Positions 54,601 to 64,000 of a stretch of DNA of 64,000 nt are shown here, one piece after another. Origin of the DNA: Pelodera strongyloides (taxonomy: Eukaryota; Nematoda; Chromadorea; Rhabditida; Rhabditidae); NCBI GenBank assembly GCA_036852015.1, contig JAANDG010000087.1, positions 291,256 to 355,255 of the forward strand, read 5' to 3'. The notes beneath the pieces are model-generated. The model saw only the letters and a program-made list of their open reading frames with translations. It did not search any database and was not told where the DNA came from. A program made the translations under genes and the position numbers. Each line of letters opens with the position of its first letter. The first letter of the stretch is position 1.

Positions 54601-57600
54601 GGATATTGATTCAAGTCGACGATTTTCTGTCCTTCTGCGGGCATCGAGGGCTTTTGGTCATTCAGAATTCGTACGGTAAAACGGAATTTCAGAGGGTTCA
54701 CCCAGTCTTTGGAAGCCGAATTATCCTGCAACGAAGAACCACAATAAGAAAATGAGAACTTATTGATTTATTGATTAGTTATTGATTTGTTTTCTTATCT
54801 ATACTGAACAGAAGGCAGGAGAAATCCACAATTCAAAAATGTGTTTAGTTAAATCTGATCACGTACTTTGCTATTTTACGTGTCCTAATACAAGCGGGGG
54901 ATGTTTCGTATGTAAAAATGGACAAAAGCGCGCTCACATTGCCAAGCGCAAGCTTCAGCCAACAAAACAGAAGAAGAAAAATAAATAATATATAAATAAC
55001 CCACAGGTATGTAAATCTTCTGCGTGTAACTCTGCGTATGTTGATGGGCATTCTTCCCGCATGGCCAACTCTGATTATGTAGGCTTTGCCCGCTTACGAT
55101 ACTCGCACGACGACCTATTCCAGGATTCAATTCCAAAACCTGAAATGTAAATTTAAAGGGGCGAGGTTATCAAGAACTAAAAAAACTTTTTTGAGAGCCC
55201 TCTCTTGGACATTTTGTAAAAACACCATATTCAAAATATTTATAATAATATAATAATAAGGATTTATTCATTACATTCAAAGGTTGCCTTTTGATTATGT
55301 ACTTTGAATGTAATCAATAAATTCTTATTACTTATATCTAAGGTAATTTTTTGTCAGATACAATAGCCTTCACGATGTTCAGTGTCGCTAGAGAACGGAT
55401 TCAACTCGGTGCTGAAAAAAAATATAGAAATAAACTCTCACCTCGAGATTACACACGAACACGTCGTTTTTGAAATCAACAAGAGTTCGGGTTTCCTTGG
55501 ACACTTCGACTTTGAGTGAGAGATCCAGGTTGAAACTAAAGGCGAAGAAATTATTTATAATACTTAAGCTTGAAGTTCACGTACTTACATCTTCGCTTAA
55601 TTCTTAATCTTAAATCACAAATCGTATTATCTTGTTAGTAAATCTGTTGAATGTAAACCGAGTAAACCGAGTAAAATATGTATGCCCTTTTTGAAGTTAA
55701 GCTGTATATTCGAAATAGTTGAATTTTATAACAACAAAAACAAAGCAATTACCAAGTTGTTGATCCTCTGGGACATCCCTGGCCCTTTTCAATGTCGACA
55801 TATGGAGTGGCCGTCTTGTGGGCCACATTTATGCTAATCACGGGGCGTGACCTGAAATCGTTAAAGCGTTACGACACGTGGTTTGGAAACTATGCTGGAC
55901 AATTTCCTTGTGCATATTATGCAAATTTCTGTACTCTACTGGAAATTTCGAGGTTTCTGTGTGAAAAATCAACATGAACCAAAAAATCTAAAAACAATTA
56001 CCTCAAGACCACAACGGAATCCTTCTTATACGATCCAACAACAATGTCCGGATATCCATTTTTGTCTAAATCGGCTCCTCCGGATAGTGAGAATCCAAAG
56101 GCTGACATAGACCTGCCAGCACGAACGGATGGAAGTTCGGAACCACGAATGACCTATAAAATTAGAAATTTTCTCCAATTATCTAATTATCTACAATCAT
56201 AAGTCATAAGAATGATCTACAAAAGAGAAAATCTACAAGTGATACTATCTGCTGCCTGCATATTCTACGTTTATTTATTTTTATTAAATACAAGCGAGGT
56301 CTAGAGAAGTCTACATAGGAGTCTCAGTAGCGCTCTATGAGTCTTTGAGAGTCATAATTGTTACAAATCTATAATAGAATGAATCTTCTATAAAATATAT
56401 CGCGTACAAGGGTGCAATACTCCGTTTCAGAACTGGTACCCGGTTATTTATTAAATTTCAAAGGTCGTAGAAATGTGGTTTCAACAACAAGCCTACTACA
56501 TGAAATAAGATTTTTATTAATACTTTGTTTTGAATAACGAAAAACAAAAAAATAACTAATAAAGTGCCACACCTGAGCCGGCTTTCTTCTGAAGGACTTC
56601 ACGTCGCTTGCTCCGTGATAGATGTACACGGCGCCAGTTCCTTCAAACGCGAACGGAGCACCGACGGCAAAGTCTGGAATAGAGACTTTAGTCTGGAGCA
56701 TAGTTTAAATTACCAACAGTGAGTTCCAAAAAATGTGAGTACTCTATACCTAGGATTGAGGTTCCCTAAGAAAATTGGTGCATCAATGTACCAAAACAGC
56801 GTATTTATACATTTAGATGATATAGAGTAGATATACTTAATTGGAAAAATAAAATCCAAATGACACTAATCAATGGACATTAATGATACCTAAAATAACT
56901 GATTAAACAACTAATTAAATAAACAAATTATACCCTGATGTCCATTTTTGTCACCATCAATATTGCCGACCGGGGCCAAAGACAATCCAAACTGGGAATA
57001 GTAACTGGGGCCCTGAAAATAGCTAAGAATTGTCATAACTAATTATTCAAGAGGTCTATAGCATTACATGAATGATGGGCACTAAGCCTAAGCCGCCATA
57101 AATAATGAAGTCTATTGTGTTGATTACTTGCACAGGACTGGTACATTTTGTCATGAAAAATGAGAATGAGGACTACAGCACTATATTACAAATTACAATC
57201 AAAGAAGCAAGGCGTGAGATAAAAGTTATCAACTGATGGGAAACTCACTGGAAAAATGATTAAAATTATCGTTTAACGTTTTGTTTAGAAAGCAAAAAAT
57301 CAAATAAAAAAACGTACGCGAAGTTTAATTGGTTTGTGGAAAACTTTTTTCGATTCTTTAGGCCCTCGTTCGACTCCCTGTGAGAAATACACAGAGACAA
57401 CGCCTGGAATAAGAGGGAAGATAAAAGATAAAAGTTAGAATAAAAAATATTTTTTGCTGGCCCTCAAACACAAACGTCCAACGTCCCACCAAGCTAAAAT
57501 TGACATCAAGATATTCATTTTAATCGATTAGCAAACGTAAGATGTAGAACTTTTTTGTCTAGCTGTTTCTAGCTGCGTATCTTATTGTCGCTGTTAGTTT

Positions 57601-60600
57601 TAATCTGCGCATAAGTAATTTGAATAATTAATATGGGTTATGGTAGAAATTATAATTGATTAAAAATATGAAATAAACATGCCTCCAAAATGTCCGTCCT
57701 TGTCTTTGTAGTGTTCAAATGGTGCACTGACAACCAAGTCATCAAAACTGAAAATTAGGAAAATTATAAAAATTTATGAAAAATTGAGGGGTCCTACTCC
57801 CCACTGTAGGGATCATAATTCGGAAACAATAGTATCGCCAACTGGACAATTTTAATGCGAAAATATAATACCGTAGTTAAGGAAACTAATAGCAAAATTC
57901 CTACCCGTCGTTGTTGAGATCCAAAACAGCAATCGCGTAACCAAAGTTCGAACCCCACTCGGTTCCCTTAAATATAGAGTTTCTCTACCGAATACGATTA
58001 GAACGGTGGTAGTTAATTTAACTTTTTTACCAAACTCAAACTCAACTTCCCTCAGACTAACACATTCAAACATCTGGAAATAAAGGGAGAAAAATGGATT
58101 TAAAATGACCGCTCGACCGTTTACCGTAGCCTCGTTACAGTGCCCTTATCTACTTTATGTATAAGGCATGGCTTCTTACTTACTAGTAACTCAACAATAA
58201 ATCAACTCAATAACATAAAAATACAAATCTAATGATATGTCAGTGAACATTCTTGGAAGATACACTGTGTACATCCACATCTTGGAAAACATTTATATAC
58301 GATAAGGGCAACAAAAAAAAACTCACATTTATCATGAATTTGTCTTCGGTGAACGTTAGAAGATTGTCCCTGCTTTTGTCATTTTTGAAGGGTAGGAATA
58401 TTACAGCACCCTTACGTTCGTGACGTGTAGCTCCAGAAACAATCGTAAGGCGAGAACCCCCTTCCGAGCTAAATATCATTATTAATCACCAGACCGGAAC
58501 CACCTTCAGGTGAATGTTCTGTGAACTACTTTTGAGGTAAGTACGGTACGCGCACGATAGGCCGCACTTCTTCTGCCTGTGCTCCCTTTTTCTGCGTGAG
58601 CCCTCTATCGATCGTCGATTTTTGAGCGCACGCGAATTGACAATCTGGCGTAACGTACATCACACAAACACAAACAAACAAACAAACAAACAAAGATACT
58701 AACAACCTTATATAATTTAAAAAATATTAATAATAATTACTGGAATCCAAAACGTCCGACATTCACTGAGTATCCCAGATATGCGTGTGATTGCAAAGTA
58801 GGGCGAATGCCGTGTTCTTCACCTGGAAAATATTAAAATTTATAAACAAATAAATAAATAAAATCTGCTCAAATGTTTTCTAAAGGATAACATGTTATTA
58901 TGTTGTCGAGGGTATTTCTTGTTTTGGAAGTGAATACTTGAGGATATCAGTTTATTAGTTGGAGCACTGTATAGGCTTCGGAACATCCATCATATAGATA
59001 ATTGTAAAAAAATAAAGAAGATGTAGCCATTTCATAAGGAGCAGCCAACGAAAAGCTCAAAGAACAACAAATACGTCATACTTCTAATTAATAATTTAGA
59101 ATTTTACAACATCTATTGTATAATAAATACTAAGCTATCGTTACAAACAACATCATGGGTAACGAGCAAGGCAGAAAACGGGAAAACCATGGTTATTCTT
59201 TTGAATGAATTTACATTAGTCGGCCCAATTTCATGTTAATTGTCAATGGTGGCTAATTACCCCATATTCCCAATGATACTTGGACGAATTGATAATTAGC
59301 AATGTAACAGTAGTATAATGGGCATTACAGTGTACCATTTAGTAACCTAACAATTCGTGCAATTTTTAAGGTAATTACGCAAGACTAAAGCACAGACACA
59401 ATACCACAACCATAACAGAATAACCAGGGTTTTTGGGGGTAAATAATAACTAAAACAAAATAAAAATATTTGGGTTTCCACACACCAATCTTACCCTCTT
59501 CTTCGCCCTCTTCGCTTAGTTCTGTTTGGTAGAGTTAAAAATTAGCATACTACATTTCACAATAACTTAATTACATAAAATTTGGATATTTTTGTTGATA
59601 TCGTGATACTATTCTAACTATAATTAATTATGATGCTTTACTTAAGTATAATAATGAGAATGAATTCACTGGCTATACGTAAGGGCTAGCACGCTGGCAA
59701 CTAGCACCTACACCGCCTGCTAACAATAAACCTTGTACCATGAGTCCATGAGCGCAAACTTTATCCTGTCAGCTCTGCGCCATAATACATGCGTAAACTA
59801 ATAATATGCAAAAATCATAGTAACATAGTAAGCCTAGGCCTAGGTACTTATCGAATGGACGATATAAGGTGCAATATTTAAAAAAAATCAATATTAGAAT
59901 ATGATATACTCACTGAGTTTCGTCATGGTGTACCGTTCCTTGGCTGTTTCGAATATATCATGCTCTATTGCACGGGCAAACACTCCTCCAGTCCACATGC
60001 GAGCACCAATCACACCAGTGATTATCATTTCCTAAATCAATCGATATTTATAATCAATCAATAATTCGCTTCTTAGGCAATCGTTAAATGTGTACACGTA
60101 GAATGGTTTATGCTGATTGTAAGAGCTCCTCGCGGAGTAAGCTTACCCAGCCAGGGTTAGTTACACGGGCGAGAATACCATTATGATTGTCTAGTCTATT
60201 TTTGACGTATTTAGTGTTTTTCAACATTAACCCAAAGGTAAGTATTTGTGGGTGGTGGTTTAGACATAGTGAGACAGATTGCCGAATTCTGTATTACAAT
60301 GAAGTGCCATTGTTCTGAGTTCTGACCACCACTTGAACAAATGTGCAATTAACCCCAAACAGGAGATACGGGATACGGGCTGCTAAGTGCTAATTGCTCT
60401 ACTTATATGGATTCACCTAACTTTTTTTTCTCCGAAAGTTAATGATAAAAGGGAAATACTACTGTAGATTGGTATTATGCACTGAGGATGCTGCAGGTGC
60501 AGGTTAAGTTTTAATTCTAAATATAGTACTTTTCACTATCGCACTTCCAACCTTTTAGAAGTACGGTAATAGAAGCTAGAATATAGAATAATTCTACATT

Positions 60601-63600
60601 TACACCTAGCGACCTACATAAATATATACAGTTTGTCGAAAATAAGACGCTCAATTACTTCTATCATATGAACGTTTTCTGAAACATGACATTTTTCTTT
60701 TGGGGCGCAGCTACAAAAGGTTGTTTTAGTGAAACTGTGTTACTATGCCTTGTAGTACACTCTTGACGCAATACTAATAATATACAATTTATTTTAAAAT
60801 TAAAATACCTTATCAATATGCGCTGAGAATCCCTCATTACACTGTCCGTATGAATTGTGACGCGTTGTTTTCTCCAGCCCTTTCGTTTCGCATGTCGTTA
60901 TTTGAGCATTTAACTGAATATGATATTTGTAAAATGTGGACATATCACAGGAAACCGAAAACTCCAAAAAAAACTCGGATCATACCGTAGTCACACCAAA
61001 AAAACTCCGATCATGCCCCAAGAAAACTCGGAACTCACTCGGATTATTCGATGATCATGATCCGAGTTTTTTTGGAGCATGATCCGAGTTTTTTTGTTGT
61101 TTTCCCAACACTATGGGAGCTAAAATTAGGTCCTTATGAATATGGCCATAGTCTCTTACACATAGGGAAGGTGATAAATTGTACTACTCAAAGAGATAAC
61201 GTATTGAAAAAGAACCCACTATGGATGCCCACTATGAAAATCAACTATTTACTACGATCCAAAATCTTTATAGACTGCGTAGTCTTATATTGATTTACTC
61301 CTTCCAATTAAAAGCTTTTGCTTTGCAAAGCATGTCTTTCGGAATTAAATACCATCATCTTTCGATAAAAGGAAAGTATTTGAGCACTTCATTCTCGTGA
61401 GCCTCCTCCTTTAATATAAAAAAGTCTCACCTCCAAGTTATTGTCCAATTGATAGCAGACACCTTGAGATCTAGTTCCGAGTTTATGAAAACGAGTTAGC
61501 GGAGCGCATACCTTAAAATATTTTTTTTTACAAAATAAGCAGATGTAGCTAGATTGAAAATAATTTTTAACCATAAGCAAATTTGCTGATGTTTTTTTCT
61601 CTGACACTCACTCCACATGTAGGTTGTACATTGTCGCTTGCTAATTATCTGATTACCAGTTCCATTTAATTATATGTTTTTATTGACACCCTCGTAAGTG
61701 TATCATAACCCCATAATTATTATGATTTGTCCCCGCGTATGTTTGTCTGTGCGTTCGCAACAATTAAATGGTGTCCCTTGTGTTGTTAGCACTGTGAATC
61801 TCGAGAGCGCGCCTCTTCTTATCGTTGGGACACAACAGTGGGACATTGTTTGCGTCTAATAGGACCCAGCACACGGGCCCCAACAATGAGAAGCACCTTT
61901 GTTTGTCTCTCGCGCACTTACTACTGTTCTATTCTAGTATGCTAATTTGACAATGCTAAAGGAAAAGGAGATTTGTTTAAAGCCAAATAACACGTGTTTT
62001 GGAAAGCAAATCGTGTGCCACTTTGTGCCTGAGCCTAAGACATAGTAGCACATAATTTGCGTATAAAATATAAGGGTCAGTCGTACAGCATGCGGTTCGG
62101 AATCTCATGCGATACCTCTTTATTAAATGAGCGAAAGGTGACATCTTTATTATTTATTGGCACATTCTCCCCCCGAATCAGTTGAATGTTACGGCAGATC
62201 GGAAACGTTTACGTTTAATTACCGACGACGTTTGCATATAACTAATATGGTATGCACACAGAGATCAAAAGCCTGCCGATAGAGGGGGAGACAGGGAGAG
62301 AGCGATAGAGATAAAGAGAGAGAGAGAGAGAGAGAGATGGAGAGATAAATCTTCATAAAAAAAGTAACTAACCAAAGCTGATCCATTTTGCCGTCCTTCT
62401 GCCTGAACGGTGGCTCCTAGTAATTGAAAATCTTTTCCCAACTCGTGAACTGCACTATCGGCTTCTGAGGGGGTTTCCCGGTATTTGGAAGGCTAAAATG
62501 TTTATAAAAATATAAAAATTTACATGAAATGGATTGTATGATCGGGTATTTCGTGTAAGTTGAAAGCTGATAAGATCAATTATGATATTTCTCCATTTTT
62601 GTAGACCAAAAATACCATGGATGAAACGAAACTTGATCGGTTTTTTCATTTTTACTGATTGTAGGTGTTGGACTATTAGAATCAAAATTGGCACCAAAGA
62701 TAAATTATACATACATCTTTGTATTCCGGCCTCATCATGGTACACCATTGGTCGCGTCCTTCCGTGTATACGGTAGTCAATGGACACGCATATACGGTAC
62801 CCGTCCGGTTCGTTCCCTTTTGTCCAGTTTCTCCACGGGGAGAACCAACCAATATCCTGAAGGAAGTTTTTTTTATAAGAAGAGATGAATGTTTTAAAGC
62901 GGTAGTGCGCGTGGTTTGTGAAAATTATAATGGACAACTGCACTTCCATGTATTACATGCAAAATATGAATGTTTTAAAGTGGTAGTGTGCGTGGTTTGT
63001 GAAAATTATAATGGACAACTGCACTTCCATGTATTACATGCAAGTGATGAATGTTTTAAAGCGGTAGTCTGCGTGGTTTGTGAAAATTATAGTGGACAAC
63101 TGCACTTCCATGTATTACATGCAAGTGATGAATGTTTTAAAGCGGTAGTCTGCGTGGTTTGTGAAAATTATAGTGGACAACTGCACTTCCATGTATTACA
63201 TGCAAGTGATGAATGTTTTAAAGCGGTAGTCTGCGTGGTTTGTGAAAATTATAGTGGACAACTGCACTTCCATGTATTACATGCAAGTGATGAATGTTTT
63301 AAAGCGGTAGTCTGCGTGGTTTGTGAAAATTATAGTGGACAACTGCACTTCCATGTATTACATGCAAGTGATGAATGTTTTAAAGCGGTAGTCTGCGTGG
63401 TTTGTGAAAATTAATGGACAACTGCACTTCCATGTATTACATGCAAGTGATGAATGTTTTAAAGCGGTAGTCTGCGTGGTTTGTGAAAATTATAGTGGAC
63501 AACTGCACTTCCATGTATTACATGCAATGATGAAATGTTTTAAAGCGGTAGTCTGCGTGGTTTGTGAAATTATAGTTGCGTTTGTGATTATTGGTTTGTG

Positions 63601-63952
63601 AAAATTATAGTGGACAACTGCACTTCCATGTATTACATGCAAGTGATGAATGTTTTAAAGCGGTAGTCTGCGTGGTTTGTGAAAATTATAGTGGACAACT
63701 GCACTTCCATGAATTACATGCAAAGTGGTATAGATCCCAAAAACTCAACAGAAAGAAACATGAAACTCACAATGGTTCATCTCCTTTAAAGTGTTGAGCA
63801 ACAGAAAATCCAAAATATGTGCCCTCGGGTCCATATTTATAAATTGGGGCGTGAATGTCGAGGTTGAAGCTCTCACTGATTTCTATGCTGATTAGGAGCA
63901 GGAGTAGATGAAAGACGGAGACCCCGACCCGCCATCGACTTCGTGGAGTCAT
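48645..63952 (-). CDS. ina-1: integrin alpha chain, laminin-binding (INA-1/alpha6/PS1) class
   Basis: Thirty-two minus-strand exons join without a frame error into 1159 residues. Exons: 63771-63952, 62715-62856, 62373-62492, 61431-61511, 60809-60913, 59914-60031, 59495-59521, 58741-58822, 58327-58468, 57905-57966, 57683-57747, 57318-57403, 56934-57012, 56573-56673, 56002-56153, 55753-55851, 55442-55535, 55005-55139, 54564-54725, 54238-54320, 53809-53953, 52718-52804, 52424-52534, 51885-51987, 51257-51360, 50729-50844, 50444-50558, 50114-50239, 49784-49903, 49514-49579, 49203-49275, 48645-48841. Signal peptide 1-28; FG-GAP propeller about 29-525 without an I domain; three Ca2+ loops ([29 protein letters not shown]); thigh/calf regions; dibasic QPKKRN near 993-997 fitting furin-type cleavage; membrane segment about 1101-1123; WKCGFFKR (GFFKR 1127-1131). 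The [14 protein letters not shown] and VVLRSRPVI wording and WKCGFFKR match the alpha6/7-INA-1 group rather than the RGD group, so it should pair with the beta chain as a laminin receptor. The ortholog name is inferred. Confidence 0.93.
50864..51012. repeat. element F copy
   Basis: GGCCCTAGCCCGAAGACATCG through GGAACTCGTCGCCTACTGCTC to GGTGCACGCTCTTGAAGCG, matching the insert at 47935-48100. In an integrin intron. No terminal inverted repeat is evident. Confidence 0.75.
51409..51590. mobile_element. MITE family A copy
   Basis: TTAAAGCGCAATTCCGGCCGG to CCGGCTGGCATTTCGCTTTAA; integrin intron. Confidence 0.88.
52168..52379. mobile_element. MITE family E copy with internal duplication
   Basis: GAGGCCACATTCACCACTC at the left, GGTGATTATGGCCTC at the right. 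An inner GAGTGGCCTATG and a second AGAAT-TATTTT-CTGCCCCCAGTGAAT unit suggest a duplicated right half. Confidence 0.65.
53309..53685. mobile_element. MITE family B3
   Basis: TTAAAGGGATGGGCTCACTAC and its complement, TTAA borders, arms of about 150 bp (GTTTTTATGCTTTAGTTTGA). In an integrin intron. Confidence 0.88.
55860..55985. mobile_element. family D remnant (left end only)
   Basis: TTAAAGCGTTACGACACGTGGTTTGG followed by a D-like interior (GGACAATTTC, TGCATATTATGCAAATTT); the right end is not recognisable. Confidence 0.5.
57682..57683 (-). other. GC donor site (GC-AG intron)
   Basis: The exon ending GGACATTTTGGAG is followed by GCATGT on the minus strand. Frame and phase (1) into the next exon (GGC GTT GTC) need this GC donor. 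A GT six bases on would break the frame. Confidence 0.7.
59495..59521 (-). other. 27-nt microexon of the integrin gene
   Basis: Minus-strand acceptor TACCAAACAG before it and donor GTAAGATT after it enclose 27 nt in phase 1-1, coding an acidic insert with the core LSEEGEEEG. Skipping it joins the neighbouring exons in the same frame, so both forms would be translated. It lies in the linker between FG-GAP repeats III and IV. Confidence 0.65.
60961..61101. repeat. ACTCGGATCAT inverted/direct repeats
   Basis: AAAAAAACTCGGATCATACCG, AAAAAAACTCCGATCATGCC and AAAACTCGG are followed by the inverted GATCCGAGTTTTTTTGGAGCATGATCCGAGTTTTTTTG. A small foldback in an integrin intron; no TTAA border. Confidence 0.7.
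61977..62124. mobile_element. diverged MITE family D copy
   Basis: TTAAAGCCAAATAACACGTG at the left and CATGCGATACCTCTTTA at the right; integrin intron. Confidence 0.6.
62292..62346. repeat. GA microsatellite
   Basis: (GA)n with interruptions, 27 bases beyond a donor site of the integrin gene. Confidence 0.85.
62884..63722. repeat. 81-bp tandem array derived from a family D MITE, about 10 copies
   Basis: Each unit begins with GAATGTTTTAAAGCGGTAGT, carries CTGCGTGGTTTGTGAAAATTATAGTGG-like family D terminal sequence and ends with CATGTATTACATGCAAGTGAT. Units start about every 81 bp from 62890, with a few small indels near 63412 and 63535-63600. The unit length is a multiple of three, so a 231-codon frame stays open; it is not a gene. 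It fills most of the first intron of the integrin gene. Confidence 0.92.
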
Positions 63953-63962
63953 CTGAAATGAT
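63953..63962 (-). promoter_or_regulatory. 3' splice site directly before the integrin start codon
   Basis: Minus-strand CATCATTTCAG runs straight into ATG. This is the form expected for a spliced-leader trans-splice acceptor in nematodes, or else the end of a 5' UTR intron that begins outside the window. Confidence 0.6.
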
Positions 63963-64000
63963 GAAAATTTATTTTAATGATAACAACAGTTAATTAATTT

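Noticed and set aside
60809..60913. Search for an I domain in the integrin near the second/third FG-GAP repeat
   Set aside because: The exons run directly from FG-GAP II to III with no room for the roughly 200-residue insert.
62719..63414. 231-codon open frame with repeated [13 protein letters not shown] units, looking like a cysteine-rich repeat protein
   Set aside because: It is the 81-bp family D-derived tandem array read in a frame kept open because 81 is a multiple of three; it lies in an integrin intron and overlaps exon 2 on the other strand.

Overview
The window is a gene-poor, repeat-rich stretch of a nematode nuclear genome. The evidence is direct: introns with GT-AG borders and short T-rich acceptors ending TTTCAG, an EB-module/lustrin cysteine-rich gene of a type common in nematodes, an integrin alpha of the INA-1 class, start codons lying directly behind splice acceptors as expected for spliced-leader trans-splicing, and a short run of the nematode telomere hexamer (TTAGGC) inside an intron. 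I cannot name the species. || Left part, + strand: an EB/lustrin cysteine-rich, probably secreted protein (exons 2428-7394, 5' end not found), then three small single-pass membrane protein genes in tandem (9175-11773, 13458-15046, 16558-17614). The three share exon architecture and a short motif after the membrane segment, so they are diverged duplicates of a family I do not recognise. A possible exon of another gene lies on the minus strand at the very left edge. || Middle: a minus-strand poly(C)-binding (PCBP/hnRNP E) RNA-binding protein (25924 down to 19831, nine coding exons, 406 residues) with two clear KH domains and no visible third. From about 25.9 to 42.3 kb I find no protein gene, only miniature inverted-repeat elements (MITEs), microsatellites, a GC-rich island near 32.7 kb and a LINE-like tail near 35.6 kb. 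|| Right part: a + strand gene for a lysine- and Ser/Thr/Pro-rich disordered protein (42283-46522, 11 exons, 255 residues, unrecognised), then a complete minus-strand laminin-type integrin alpha chain (63952 down to 48645, 32 coding exons, 1159 residues) with signal peptide, FG-GAP propeller, dibasic cleavage site, transmembrane segment and WKCGFFKR tail. || The repeat fraction is striking. At least eight families of short foldback elements occur, mostly in introns and many bounded by TTAA. Families here called A (CGAAATACCGGCCGG ends), C and D (GCGGTATGGCACGTG ends) share the outer TTAAAGCG; family B subfamilies share AGGG-CAGGCCCAT ends. One D element has been amplified into an 81-bp tandem array in the first intron of the integrin gene. 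The genes do not form one pathway: integrin and cysteine-rich protein act at or outside the cell surface, PCBP acts on RNA, and the others are unknown. All gene models are splice-by-hand reconstructions from reading-frame continuity; no alignment or transcript was available.
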